DNA of 64,000 nucleotides from Rhizobium sp. ACO-34A. Its GTDB lineage: Bacteria; Pseudomonadota; Alphaproteobacteria; Rhizobiales; Rhizobiaceae. The stretch covers positions 2,297,001-2,361,000 of the forward strand of contig CP021371.1 of assembly GCA_002600635.1 (NCBI GenBank), given 5' to 3'. Positions 35,186-43,655 of the stretch are shown here, in pieces. How positions within the stretch are numbered: position 1 is the stretch's first letter; every line of letters begins with the position of its first letter. The position numbers were made by a program, and so were the translations under genes. The notes below the pieces were generated by a model. That model saw only the letters and a program-made list of their open reading frames with translations. It ran no database searches and was not told where the DNA came from.

Positions 35186-35530
35186 GAACGAGCCGCATAG
35201 CAGAAATTGGTCGCTAACTAGGGATGCCACGATCTCGTAACTTGCCTATTTTGGAGGGCTATGGAGGGGAATAGCGTAGACATAGTTCTCCGATTCATCG
35301 CTCTCGGCCCGCCATACCCCGCCGATTACCTCCATGGTTCGATATTGTCGCCGTTCCCACGCTACAGCTCACCTAATTTCCACTAGCGGTCAGACTGGAT
35401 GCGCGGGCGGCCGGCGCGAGTCGGTGGGATTATATTGCTCATCTAAGATTCATTGAACGACTTTCATTCCTAAAAATATCCGTCGTAAGTTCACTTCCGA
35501 TAGGCCCGGCCGGCGGGCAGGAAACGGTCA
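35186..35530. other. Gene-free spacer downstream of SEC-C gene (contains repeat B)
   Basis: No gene is credible here. The first half contains repeat copy B; the second half, next to the HxlR gene stop, shows nothing recognisable. Confidence 0.5.
35245..35355. repeat. Diverged repeat, copy B (carries an intact short reading frame)
   Basis: On the minus strand this copy keeps an open frame ending in a stop: ...RRQYRTMEVIGGVW, then RAESDESENYVYAIPL and a short tail. Copy C encodes the very similar WRAGSDETENYVYAIAL. Conservation at the protein level suggests the repeats are duplicated 3' ends of one gene. The gene was not identified. Confidence 0.55.
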
Positions 35531-35938
35531 CTATCTTTCTTTTGATCCTGGCCGCCCCCTTTCCGGAGTGTCCTGCATCGCATGTGGCGCTGCCGGCGTA
35601 TCATCTTCGGCCCCGAGCCTGGCACCCCACGCGACGGCCCACTCGTCGAGCGGCATGATAAGGCGGACCAACGCCTTCCCTTCTTCGCTCAAGCCATAGC
35701 CGCCAGTCTGATGGACGACGATGGCAGCGGCTCGCAATTCCTTGAGGCGCGTGTTCAGGAGGCTCGGATTTGTATCCGCGACCGCTTGCAGTTCCCGAAA
35801 CGTCAGAGGTTGTCCGGCGTGAGCAAGCTCCCACAAAACGCGCAGACTCATGCGCCGCCCCAGCAGATCGAGCAGCGCCATCGTCGGATGTCCGGTTTGC
35901 GACCCGCGCACGGGCTGGCCGGGTTTGGGAAATTTCAT
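35531..35938 (-). CDS. HxlR-family winged-helix regulator
   Basis: The 135-aa protein shows the HxlR fold: LLDLLGRRMSLRVLWELAHAGQ (helices 1-2), a recognition-helix region (ADTNPSLLNTRLKELRAAAIV) and a wing (TGGYGLSEEGKAL). It is divergent from the DUF2867 gene, with a 57-bp gap, so it probably controls that gene and itself. The proline/charged tail after residue 110 is variable. Confidence 0.85.
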   Translation of the reverse strand: MKFPKPGQPVRGSQTGHPTMALLDLLGRRMSLRVLWELAHAGQPLTFRELQAVADTNPSLLNTRLKELRAAAIVVHQTGGYGLSEEGKALVRLIMPLDEWAVAWGARLGAEDDTPAAPHAMQDTPERGRPGSKER

Positions 35939-35995
35939 GCTATACTTTCTATAGTGTTCGAGGTATTTCTCTGCTAAGAAAATGATAGCAGAAGG

Positions 35996-36622
35996 ATGCG
36001 CAAAATGGCACCTCGCATCGAGCCAGCCGGAACGCCCACACGGGAAGATGCGGTACGTCGGGCAACTTGTTTGCCTTCACCTCTTGCGGCTTTTGATACT
36101 TTGGGAAAGGCCGGCGGCATGAAAGCCCGTGCGGTGCCCCCGCCGTCCGACAGCGTGCTCGCGCCACTTTATGTGGGCGCGGACCTGCTGGATGCGTACG
36201 CGATTCACCTGCCGGTGGAGGCGAGCGACGATCTCGAAGCGCTGGCGCGCGCTGGGTTCGAGCGGCAAGCGTGGTGGATTCGCGTGCTGACACGCGCGCG
36301 GGATGTGATTATGGCGCCAGTCGGCGTCAAATCATCTCGCGCGGTCGGTGTCGCCGCTGCGGCGCGGGGACAGCAGGTGATCGGCTTCTTTCCGGTGCTG
36401 TCGAAGAGCGCGGGGGAGTTGGTGATGGGCGCGGAAGACGGGCATCTCGACTTCCGACTCGCGATCCTGCTGCGCGCGGACGCGGCGGGCGGCCGGGAAC
36501 TGGTCGCGATGACCGTGGTGCATTGCCATAACTGGCTCGGACGGACGTACCTGGCGGCGATCACGCCGTTCCATCGCGTGATCGCGCCGGCGAGTCTGGA
36601 ACAGGTGGCAAAGGCGATATAG
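35996..36622 (+). CDS. DUF2867 domain protein
   Basis: This 208-aa protein matches DUF2867: the paired aromatic motif WWIRVLTRARDVIMAPVGVK near residue 95, GFFPVLSKSAGELVMGAEDGHLDFRLAI split over 130-157, and a C-terminal VVHCHNWLGRTYLAAITPFHR. The fold is related to SRPBCC-like ligand-binding proteins; no activity is established. The first ~45 residues are not conserved-looking, so a later start (Met42) is possible. It is paired divergently with the HxlR gene. Confidence 0.85.
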   Translation: MRKMAPRIEPAGTPTREDAVRRATCLPSPLAAFDTLGKAGGMKARAVPPPSDSVLAPLYVGADLLDAYAIHLPVEASDDLEALARAGFERQAWWIRVLTRARDVIMAPVGVKSSRAVGVAAAARGQQVIGFFPVLSKSAGELVMGAEDGHLDFRLAILLRADAAGGRELVAMTVVHCHNWLGRTYLAAITPFHRVIAPASLEQVAKAI

Positions 36623-36650
36623 GCTAAGTTGGAAGGGCCGCCGATGACAA

Positions 36651-36755
36651 AGCCCCGGCGCTTTCGCGCCGGATTTGCGTGAACCTCAAGAATCTGTACG
36701 ACGAAAACGGATCGGTCGGAACCCGTTGTGGTTTCAGTGGGTTCCGGCCGATTTT
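36651..36755 (+). terminator. Two hairpins downstream of DUF2867 gene
   Basis: The first hairpin is CCGGCGC-TTTC-GCGCCGG (36655-36672), flanked by AAAGCC and GGATTT. The second is a 14-bp stem with one mismatch: ATCGGTCGGAACCC (36711-36724) with GGGTTCCGGCCGAT (36739-36752), followed by TTTT. The second has terminator form for the DUF2867 transcript. Confidence 0.5.
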
Positions 36756-36761
36756 CAGGTG

Positions 36762-36856
36762 CCATTTTGTAGGGCTATGGCGTAAACGTAGTTCTCCGTT
36801 TCGTCACTCCCCGCCCGCCATTCGGGTTCGATAGTTCATATTGCGAACGACTGTCG
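36762..36856. repeat. Diverged repeat, copy C
   Basis: It is about as similar to copy B as B is to any copy: ATTTTG-AGGGCTATGG, CGTA(A/G)AC(A/G)TAGTTCTCCG and CTC(T/C)C-GCCCGCCAT are shared, with one 10-base deletion. It marks the end of the HxlR/DUF2867 cassette. The remainder of the gap to the MerR gene stop (36966) holds no gene. Confidence 0.55.
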
Positions 36857-36965
36857 TCGCTTACCTCTTGTCCCAGCCTTTCAGAAGCAGTTCGAAATCC
36901 TCGATGTCGGCGGGCCGATCCGTGACATTCTTGGCTGGGTGAGTCTGTCGGCCTCCAGCCTGACT

Positions 36966-37391
36966 TCATTTTCGCTTCGCCGCGTCATTGCGTTTCCCAA
37001 CGGATTGACCTGCCTCATCCAGCAATCGCCGGAAGCTTGGGCATTGCATATGTGAGGGCGCGCGGCAGTTGGCGACGTGGTGGAGCGTGTCGCGCAGCGC
37101 GGTCAGTTCGTGGATCTGTCGGTCGATCTCGGCGGCCTTCTCGCGAAACACCTCGCGCGGCAGTTCCGGCATGCCGTTTCGGCCGAACATGCCGGCGATT
37201 TCATCAAGCGAGAAACCGGCCGATTTCCCCATTGCTATCAACTTGAGTTGCAACAGCACTTCCGGCGGAAACTGCCGGCGCAGCCCGTGCCGGGAAACCG
37301 AGCAAATCAGCCCCGCCTCCTCGTAGTAACGCAGCGCGGAGGGCTTCATCCCGCTTCGTGCAGCGACCTCTCCGATATCCAGAAATTTCAT
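36966..37391 (-). CDS. MerR-family transcriptional regulator
   Basis: This 141-aa protein has an N-terminal MerR helix-turn-helix and wing (DIGEVAARSGMKPSALRYYEEAGLI, then HGLRRQFPPEVLLQL), a dimerisation helix with EIDRQIHELTALRDTL, and a C-terminal C-x8-C (NCRAPSHMQC). It lacks the CxxCxCx5C iron-sulphur cluster of SoxR, although the divergent promoter contains a SoxR-box-like dyad. It probably senses the substrate of, and controls, the MFS gene transcribed away from it. ATG 37391 is used, not 37448. Confidence 0.9.
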   Translation of the reverse strand: MKFLDIGEVAARSGMKPSALRYYEEAGLICSVSRHGLRRQFPPEVLLQLKLIAMGKSAGFSLDEIAGMFGRNGMPELPREVFREKAAEIDRQIHELTALRDTLHHVANCRAPSHMQCPSFRRLLDEAGQSVGKRNDAAKRK

Positions 37392-37396
37392 GCTTG

Positions 37397-37416
37397 ACCT
37401 CAAGTTAACTTGAAGT
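37397..37416 (+). promoter_or_regulatory. MerR/SoxR-type operator in divergent promoter
   Basis: ACCTCAAGTTAACTTGAAGT is a near-perfect 20-bp dyad centred on GTTAAC, very close to the SoxR box. The overlapping TTGACC (37394-37399) can serve as -35 of the MFS promoter with the long spacer typical of MerR-regulated promoters. It begins six bases upstream of the merR-like start codon. Confidence 0.7.
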
Positions 37417-37460
37417 GGCAGCCTGCTCTCGAAGTGAATTTCAAGCAAGAGGGCATCAGG

Positions 37461-38705
37461 ATGGAACAGACGAAACCGCGCTTATCGACGAATGTACAAC
37501 AATCGGGAATCACGATCACGCTGGCGCTTGCGATGCTGCTGGCGTCGCTTGGCACCAGCATTGCCAATATCGCTTTGCCCATGCTGGCGGAGGCTTTTTC
37601 CGCGCCATTTGCGCAGGTGCAGGCGGTTGTCGTCGCCTATCTCGCAGCCCTGACGGTCTCGGTCGTCGTCGCCGGCCGGCTTGGCGACAATCATGGACTG
37701 AAGCCGATGCTTGTTTTCGGTCTGATCGTCTTTGCCGTTGCGTCACTGTTCTGCGCCGTGGCGCCGAACCTGTGGATGCTGATCGGCGTGCGGGCGCTGC
37801 AGGGTATCGGTGCCGCATTCCTGATGACGCTTGCCATGGCCCTGATGCGCCAGACGGCCAGCGAGGCTCGGATCGGGAGGGTAATGGGCCTGCTCGGCAC
37901 GGTATCCGCGCTGGGGACGGCACTTGGTCCCGCGCTCGGCGGCCTGCTGATCCCCATCACGGGATGGCGCGGCATCTTCTGGGCGCAGATGCCTCTGGCG
38001 GCTCTTGCGCTGATACTTGCCATCAAGACGCTGCCGAGCGACAGGGGAAGCGGAAAGGCGTCGTCTGCAAGCTTCTGGTCGGTGATGGATCGGAGCCTCA
38101 TGCCCAACCTCGTCGTCAACATATTGGTCGCCGCCGTCATGATGACGACGCTGGTGGTCGGCGGCCCCTTCTATCTCAGCCTCGGTCTCGGCCTTAAGGC
38201 AGGCCATGTCGGTTTCGTCATGGCGATCGGCCCGGTGATTTCCATCTTCAGCGGGGTCCCGTCCGGCCGGCTTGTCGATGCCTGGGGCAGTAGCCGTGTG
38301 CTCATCATCGGGCTGATCCTGCTGACGGCCGGAGCGTTCCTCCTTGCGTTCCTGCCGAACATGATCGGGGTTACAGGTTATGTATTGTCCATCATAGTCC
38401 TGACGCCGGGCTATCAGTTCTTTCAGTCGGCAAACAACACGGCCGCTCTGTCAAACGTGCCCAAGGACCGGCGCGGCACGGTTTCAGGCACACTCAACCT
38501 GTCGCGCAACCTCGGCCTGATCGCGGGTGCATCCCTGATGGGAACCATTTTCGCTTTCGGCGTCGGGACCGGGGAGTTTAACAGCGCGACCGCTACAGCC
38601 ATCGCCGCCGGGATGCGACTGACCTTCCTGTCGGCCGGCGGAATGATGCTCGTTGCCATCGTTATTGTCTTTTGGAAACGCAATTCCGCCAAAACTCCGG
38701 CCTGA
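37461..38705 (+). CDS. MFS efflux transporter (DHA2/EmrB-like)
   Basis: This 414-aa transporter has about twelve hydrophobic segments, starting TLALAMLLASLGTSIANIALP, a D1-like 'TSxANIALP' motif of the EmrB/QacA group, and motif A-like AGRLGDNHGLKP near residue 75. It is shorter than full 14-helix DHA2 members. ATG 37461 follows an AGGG Shine-Dalgarno; the start at 37410 would begin inside the operator and is rejected. Predicted to be controlled by the divergent MerR protein. Confidence 0.88.
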   Translation: MEQTKPRLSTNVQQSGITITLALAMLLASLGTSIANIALPMLAEAFSAPFAQVQAVVVAYLAALTVSVVVAGRLGDNHGLKPMLVFGLIVFAVASLFCAVAPNLWMLIGVRALQGIGAAFLMTLAMALMRQTASEARIGRVMGLLGTVSALGTALGPALGGLLIPITGWRGIFWAQMPLAALALILAIKTLPSDRGSGKASSASFWSVMDRSLMPNLVVNILVAAVMMTTLVVGGPFYLSLGLGLKAGHVGFVMAIGPVISIFSGVPSGRLVDAWGSSRVLIIGLILLTAGAFLLAFLPNMIGVTGYVLSIIVLTPGYQFFQSANNTAALSNVPKDRRGTVSGTLNLSRNLGLIAGASLMGTIFAFGVGTGEFNSATATAIAAGMRLTFLSAGGMMLVAIVIVFWKRNSAKTPA

Positions 38706-38716
38706 CCGCCCTACCC

Positions 38717-38750
38717 CCCACAATCGGCGCTTAACCTCGCCGATTGTGGG
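38717..38750 (+). terminator. Perfect 13-bp hairpin after MFS gene
   Basis: CCCACAATCGGCG (38717-38729) pairs with CGCCGATTGTGGG (38738-38750) across an 8-base loop. It begins 12 bp after the MFS stop. There is no T-tract, so it may be a Rho-independent terminator lacking the U-run or an mRNA-stabilising hairpin. Confidence 0.55.
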
Positions 38751-38981
38751 ACCTGATGATGTTCATGACGTCATGGGCTCACGATTGTCTCGCGGCATAC
38801 ACCTGTGTTTGGCGTCATTTGGCCGCTCTGCGTGTCAGCACTGACGAGAAAATCCGCAACAGGACATTGTCTCGATGCCGGATTGAGCCTCCGATCCAAA
38901 CCGGTATTCTCTCTTGCGGGATAGTTGTCGCTGGTCCATGTGTGACCGGCAAATTAGTTGGATTGATACGGAGTTTTGATC

Positions 38982-40181
38982 TTGATCGAAGTCGGGGCGT
39001 TTCTCTCGTTCAATCTGGCAATCGTCCTGCTGATCGGGGGCAAGCTCCTGACGATGAAGATCGCGGTGTTGCGGAAATATTCCATACCGGACCCGGTTGC
39101 CGGCGGCTTCGTCTGCGCCGCGGTCGTGGGCGCGATCTTCCTCTCCACCGGCCAGAAGGTGGAATTCGCGCTCGGTGTGCGGGACTTTCTGCTTCTGATC
39201 TTCTTCGGCGGCATCGGTCTCAACGCGGATGTCCGCACGCTCCTGCGCGGCGGCCGTCCACTGGCCGTTCTTCTGATTCTCGCGGCAGTCTTCATCGTCC
39301 TGCAGAATGTCGCCGGCACCAGCATCGCCGCGCTTTTCGGACACGACAGCAAGGTGGGGCTGATGGCCGGCTCGATTTCGCTCGTAGGCGGTGTCGGCAC
39401 CACGCTTGCCTGGGCTCCGATCTTCGTTGCCGAACACGGCATCACCAATGCGCTCGAAATCGGCATTGCCGCCAATACGTTGGGGCTCATCGCCGCCTGC
39501 GTCATCGGCGGGCCGATCGCCACCTATCTCATTTCCAGCCGTCAGATAACCGTTTCCGGCGATGCCAACCTCAATATCGGTGCGTCCTATCAGCAGTTTA
39601 CCGAGCGTCTCGATTATTTCTGCGTGCTATGGGCCATTCTTGCGGTCAATCTGACCGTCATGCTCGGCACCGGTATTGACCGGCTGATCGCGCTGACCGG
39701 GCTCACCCTGCCCACCTTCGTGAGTTGCCTCTTTGCCGGTATCCTGATCAGGAATCTCATGCCGATGACCATCGGTACAGCCATCAATCGCCTTTGGCCC
39801 CGCATCGATGAGGGGCTGACATTGATCTCCGATCTCTCGCTTGGCCTCTTTCTCACCATGGCGCTGATGGGATTGAAAATCTGGGAGTTGCAGGGATCGC
39901 TCGTGTTCCTCGCAACGGTACTGAGCGCGCAGGTGGTGCTTACGGTCCTTTATGTGATCTTCGTGGTCTTTCCCGCGATGGGGGGTGATTACGAAGCCGT
40001 CGTTGTCTCTGCCGGTTTCAGCGGGATCTCTCTGGGCTCCACGGCGACTGCTGTTGCCAACATGACGGCCGTCACCCAGCAACATGGCGCAGCCCACCGC
40101 GCATTCATCATCGTGCCGCTCGTCTGCGGGTTTTTCATCGACCTCGTGAATGCCTTCGCGATCTCCGCCTTTCTTCGATAG
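38982..40181 (+). CDS. gltS: GltS, sodium/glutamate symporter
   Basis: This 399-aa inner-membrane carrier imports glutamate with Na+. Like E. coli GltS it shows KYSIPDPVAGGF near residue 34, the first inverted-repeat signature GSISLVGGVGTTLAW (about 125-140), and FSGISLGSTATAVANM near the C-terminus. The start is TTG 38982, because GGAG (38970-38973) is then eight bases away; the in-frame TTG at 38976 is only two bases from it. No obvious operon partner; the next gene is convergent. Confidence 0.93.
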   Translation: MIEVGAFLSFNLAIVLLIGGKLLTMKIAVLRKYSIPDPVAGGFVCAAVVGAIFLSTGQKVEFALGVRDFLLLIFFGGIGLNADVRTLLRGGRPLAVLLILAAVFIVLQNVAGTSIAALFGHDSKVGLMAGSISLVGGVGTTLAWAPIFVAEHGITNALEIGIAANTLGLIAACVIGGPIATYLISSRQITVSGDANLNIGASYQQFTERLDYFCVLWAILAVNLTVMLGTGIDRLIALTGLTLPTFVSCLFAGILIRNLMPMTIGTAINRLWPRIDEGLTLISDLSLGLFLTMALMGLKIWELQGSLVFLATVLSAQVVLTVLYVIFVVFPAMGGDYEAVVVSAGFSGISLGSTATAVANMTAVTQQHGAAHRAFIIVPLVCGFFIDLVNAFAISAFLR

Positions 40182-40187
40182 GACGGT

Positions 40188-41087
40188 TTACAGGAGTTCC
40201 CGTTTTAAGAGGCTCTCCAGCCAGTCGGCGAAGACCTGCAATCTGCGGGAAAGGTGCCGGCGATGCGGGTAGAGCAGCGTCATCGGCATGGGTTCCGCGC
40301 GATGATACGGCATGACCTCCACGAGTTCGCCGGCGTCGAGATGTTCCCTCACGTCATAAGCAGGGATCTGTATGAGACCGAGGCCGGCGAGGCAGCATGC
40401 GATATAGGCCTCGGCGCTGTTGACGGTGACGCGACCGTGCAGGGGCATGGTCCGCAACCCGCCATGCTCGACCCATTCCCAGTCCTCGACCCTGCCGGTG
40501 GAAGGAGAAGCGTAATTGACGGCGGAGTGGCCGGCGAGATCGTCGGGAGCGTTCGGAACACCGTGCCGTGCCAGATAGCCCGGACTTGCGACGTTGATCA
40601 GCGGCAGCTTGCCGATCGGCCTAGCGATCAGGCCTGAATCGTCGAGCGGCCCTACCCGCAACACGCAGTCGATGCCATCCTCGACCAAGTCCACGGCGCG
40701 ATCCGTGACGCCGAGATCCACATGGATCTGCGGATAACGATCGAGAAAGTCCGGCAGTGCGGGCGCGATGATCAGCCGCCCTATCCTGCCCGGCACGTCG
40801 ATCCGAAGCCTGCCCGACGGTTGAGCGGCCGTCTGCTTGAACAGGTTCTCCGTATCCTCGACATCGGACACCACCCGCTGGCACCTGTCATAGAAGACGA
40901 GCCCGTCCTGCGTCGGCGAGACCTTGCGGGTGGTGCGATGCAGAAGGCTTGCTCCGACGCGGCCCTCCAGCTCCTGCACGGCTGCCGAGACGGAAGAGCG
41001 CGGGATGCCGAGTGTATCTGCGGCACGAGTGAAACTCGCGCAATCGACAACGCGCATGAAGATGCGAAACAGGTCGATGCGGTCCAC
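40188..41087 (-). CDS. LysR-family transcriptional regulator
   Basis: This 299-aa protein has an N-terminal helix-turn-helix (CASFTRAADTLGIPRSSVSAAV) and an effector domain from about residue 88. It is of the CrgA/PtxR-like group that commonly regulates divergent oxidoreductase genes. The divergent SDR gene starts 136 bp away and is the likely target. Confidence 0.93.
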   Translation of the reverse strand: MDRIDLFRIFMRVVDCASFTRAADTLGIPRSSVSAAVQELEGRVGASLLHRTTRKVSPTQDGLVFYDRCQRVVSDVEDTENLFKQTAAQPSGRLRIDVPGRIGRLIIAPALPDFLDRYPQIHVDLGVTDRAVDLVEDGIDCVLRVGPLDDSGLIARPIGKLPLINVASPGYLARHGVPNAPDDLAGHSAVNYASPSTGRVEDWEWVEHGGLRTMPLHGRVTVNSAEAYIACCLAGLGLIQIPAYDVREHLDAGELVEVMPYHRAEPMPMTLLYPHRRHLSRRLQVFADWLESLLKRELL

Positions 41088-41223
41088 GATTCCATGCTCC
41101 GATTGGTCGTATTTTCTGACAAGTGATGTCAGGTACTCATGCTTTATCGGGAATTTCTAGACGATATCTTTCCTCAACGAAAGCGGTCCGTCGGATCGCG
41201 AAGAGGCAAAAGGAGACCGTTCC

Positions 41224-41997
41224 ATGGCAACCCACAGCATCAAGGGCAAGACCGTCATCATCGCCGGTGGCGCGAAGAACCTCGGCGGCCTGATCGCGCG
41301 CGATTTCGCCGCAAACGGCGCGAAGGCCATCGCCGTTCATTACAACAGCCCGGCGACCAAGGCCGATGCGGAAGCAACTGTCGCGGCGGTAAAGGCGGCC
41401 GGTGCCGAGGCAGCAGCCTTTCAGGCCGATCTCACCACGGCGGGTGCAATGGAGAAGCTGTTTGCCGACGCGGTCGCCGCTTTCGGCAAACCGGACATTG
41501 CGATCAACACCGTCGGCAAGGTGCTGAAGAAGCCGATCCTCGACATCTCCGAAGCCGAATATGACGAGATGAGCGCCGTGAATGCCAAGACAGCCTTCTT
41601 CTTCCTCAAGGAGGCGGGACGCCACCTCAACGACAACGGTGCCATTGTGACGCTCGTCACATCGCTGCTCGGGGCCTTCACGCCCTTCTACTCCAGCTAT
41701 GCCGGCACCAAGGCGCCGGTCGAGCATTTCACCCGCGCGGCGGCCAAGGAGTTCGGCGACCGCGGCATTTCGGTGACGGCAATCGGCCCCGGCCCGATGG
41801 ACACGTCGTTCTTCTATGGCCAGGAAAGCGCAGATGCGCAGGCCTACCACAAGAGCGCCGCAGCGCTGTCGAAGTTCTCGAAGACCGGCCTGACCGATAT
41901 CGAGGACATCGCGCCCTACATCCGCTTCCTTGTCACCGAGGGATGGTGGATGACCGGCCAGACTATTCTAGTCAACGGCGGCTACACCACGAAATGA
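41224..41997 (+). CDS. Short-chain dehydrogenase/reductase (SDR)
   Basis: This 257-aa NAD(P)-dependent oxidoreductase has nucleotide-binding IAGGAKNLGGLIARDF (residues 14-29), a structural IAINTVGK (NNAG-like, with Asn-Thr), catalytic Ser in VTSLLG and catalytic Tyr-x3-Lys in SYAGTK. Length and C-terminal GWWMTGQTILVNGGY are classical SDR. Substrate cannot be assigned. Divergent LysR gene is the likely regulator. Confidence 0.92.
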   Translation: MATHSIKGKTVIIAGGAKNLGGLIARDFAANGAKAIAVHYNSPATKADAEATVAAVKAAGAEAAAFQADLTTAGAMEKLFADAVAAFGKPDIAINTVGKVLKKPILDISEAEYDEMSAVNAKTAFFFLKEAGRHLNDNGAIVTLVTSLLGAFTPFYSSYAGTKAPVEHFTRAAAKEFGDRGISVTAIGPGPMDTSFFYGQESADAQAYHKSAAALSKFSKTGLTDIEDIAPYIRFLVTEGWWMTGQTILVNGGYTTK

Positions 41998-42092
41998 CGT
42001 CTCTGGCGCCCTGCCCCAGCGGTCCGGGCGCCACTCTCTAAACGCATCGAGTTTGATGCTGCGCGCGCGCAAAGGTGGTTGAAACCGGGTAC

Positions 42093-43028
42093 TTACGCCT
42101 TCCCCGCAACTGCAATCTCTTCCTTGTGAAGGATGTTGGCATCTTCATCGAGAAAGGTTGCCGTGGCCTTGTCGTCGCCAAGCTCCATCAGCATGAAGCC
42201 GAGTTGCGATGCCGAGAATGTATCGCCGGCATGCTTGCCGATGGGGCTCGTCCGGGACCCCGCGCCCGACACGAGATAGGTGACCGGCCCCTGCCTGATG
42301 GCTTCGAGATCGTGATCGTGGCCGCTCATGTAGATCTGAGCGCCGTATTTTTCCATCAATGGCTTGACCCGCTCGACCATGATGGCGGTGTCGCCATGCT
42401 CACCGCCGGAAAATATCGGGTGATGCCCGACGAGGATTTTCCATTTTGCCGTACTCTTGGCGAGGGAAGCCTCCAGCCAGGCAAGCTGTTTTGCCGGGTC
42501 CCGTTCCAACCCCGTCATCCGCTCCCACCAGGATTCCTCCCTGAGCGGTTCCGTATCGAGAAAGAAGAAATCCACGGAGGCCGATGGCGTTACAGGCTTG
42601 CTGACGCTGTAATAGACGGCCGGCATGGTCCAGCGTTTGCTCTTGGCGCTGTAGTCGATCTGCGCCTGAATGCTGCCGGTGTGATCGTGATTGCCGAGCA
42701 CCACATACCAGGGACATTGCAGCGAGGGTGCTGAATAGATGTTCTCGAAAGCGTTCTGCCAGAGCGCATCGGACACGTCCTTGACGCCGGTTTCGTAAAA
42801 ATTGTCGCCGGCTGAAATGACGAAGGAGATCTTCGCCTCCTCCGCAACCTTGGCCATCGCGCTCGCGACCTTCAAAGCGCCGGCGTGGTTGTCAGGTTCG
42901 CCCCAATCCCCGACCACGAGGAAGGATAGCCCGCCCTCGGATTGAGCCCGCGCAAGCGGCGTCCGGATTCCGTTCGTGACAAGAAGGCCACCGGCCATCG
43001 CCAGCAGGGAACGTCGGCTGATTTGCAT
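42093..43028 (-). CDS. Exported purple-acid-phosphatase-like metallophosphoesterase
   Basis: This 311-aa protein has an N-terminal Tat-like signal (ISRRSLLAMAGGLL, cleavage near residue 28) and all five metal-ligand blocks of purple acid phosphatases in order: DWGE, GDNFY, GNHDH, VGHHP and GHDHD. These coordinate the Fe/Me centre of the small (type-5-like) group. It would hydrolyse phosphomonoesters in the periplasm. It is divergent from the small-peptide genes; no Pho box was recognised in the gap. Confidence 0.9.
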   Translation of the reverse strand: MQISRRSLLAMAGGLLVTNGIRTPLARAQSEGGLSFLVVGDWGEPDNHAGALKVASAMAKVAEEAKISFVISAGDNFYETGVKDVSDALWQNAFENIYSAPSLQCPWYVVLGNHDHTGSIQAQIDYSAKSKRWTMPAVYYSVSKPVTPSASVDFFFLDTEPLREESWWERMTGLERDPAKQLAWLEASLAKSTAKWKILVGHHPIFSGGEHGDTAIMVERVKPLMEKYGAQIYMSGHDHDLEAIRQGPVTYLVSGAGSRTSPIGKHAGDTFSASQLGFMLMELGDDKATATFLDEDANILHKEEIAVAGKA

Positions 43029-43245
43029 TGGCGAATGCCTCCAGGAAGCGTATTTTCCGCAATATCCGTTACTTGTGTTTTGCTAAAATAATGTCGAATT
43101 CGTGTTTGCGCCTGTGCGCCTCTGGCGCATATGCAGGCGAGACACCAAATGCTGTCAGGAAAAGTCGCCGGTCGCTCGCGGTAGGTTTTGGGCAGGGATG
43201 TCGCAGCCCGAACGAGCTCGTGCCGATAGCCGAGGGTCAAGTCAA

Positions 43246-43371
43246 ATGCGTGCCATCGTCATCGTCATTATCGCTTCGGTGCTGAGCATCCTGGTGATCA
43301 AGTATTCCAACAACCAGATCGGACAGTCCGAACTCCTCGCCTCGCCCATTCAAACGGCCGGGCCTCGCTAG
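43246..43371 (+). CDS. 41-aa single-TM peptide, copy 1
   Basis: This 41-residue peptide begins MRAIVIVIIASVLSILVIKYS and carries one hydrophobic helix (residues 4-18) followed by a short polar tail with a conserved (S/G)ELxASP segment. A second gene of the same length and pattern follows at 43524. Similarity between the two copies is at the amino-acid level, including tail residues, which supports both being translated. Function unknown. Confidence 0.6.
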   Translation: MRAIVIVIIASVLSILVIKYSNNQIGQSELLASPIQTAGPR

Positions 43372-43523
43372 ATCAGTTGCTCAAGCGCAACATGTCGGGG
43401 AAGATCATGTCGATACCCGCGATAATGAACGATTGCGTCGCATTTTAGCAAGTGATTTAGGTGGGTTGGAACCGGTTTGGCCATAATCACGGCATTGCTC
43501 GAACCGCAGGGGCAATGCAAGAA

Positions 43524-43649
43524 ATGAGAGCCATCTTCGTCGTGCTGATCGCTTCGGTGCTCAGTATCCTGATCTTCAAATATTCCGACAATTCGCTCGG
43601 AAACGGTGAATTGATGGCATCGCCGCTTGGCGTTGCCTCGCGCTCCTGA
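43524..43649 (+). CDS. 41-aa single-TM peptide, copy 2
   Basis: This is the paralogue of the preceding peptide gene: MRAIFVVLIASVLSILIFKYS, then a polar tail ending GELMASPLGVASRS. Exact identity with copy 1 includes MRAI, IASVLSIL, KYS and ASP. The start at 43524 gives equal length to copy 1; the longer frame (from 43461) includes unlike sequence. It ends six bases before the cobQ stop on the other strand, so the two converge. Confidence 0.6.
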   Translation: MRAIFVVLIASVLSILIFKYSDNSLGNGELMASPLGVASRS

Positions 43650-43655
43650 ACGTCC

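Noticed and set aside
36762..36856. Repeat copies as tRNA or tmRNA remnants
   Set aside because: The peptide tail vaguely recalls a tmRNA tag, but no acceptor stem, T-loop or alphaproteobacterial tag sequence is present.
38744..39679. 311-codon plus-strand frame overlapping gltS
   Set aside because: Out-of-frame shadow of gltS with Arg/Pro-rich low-complexity sequence.
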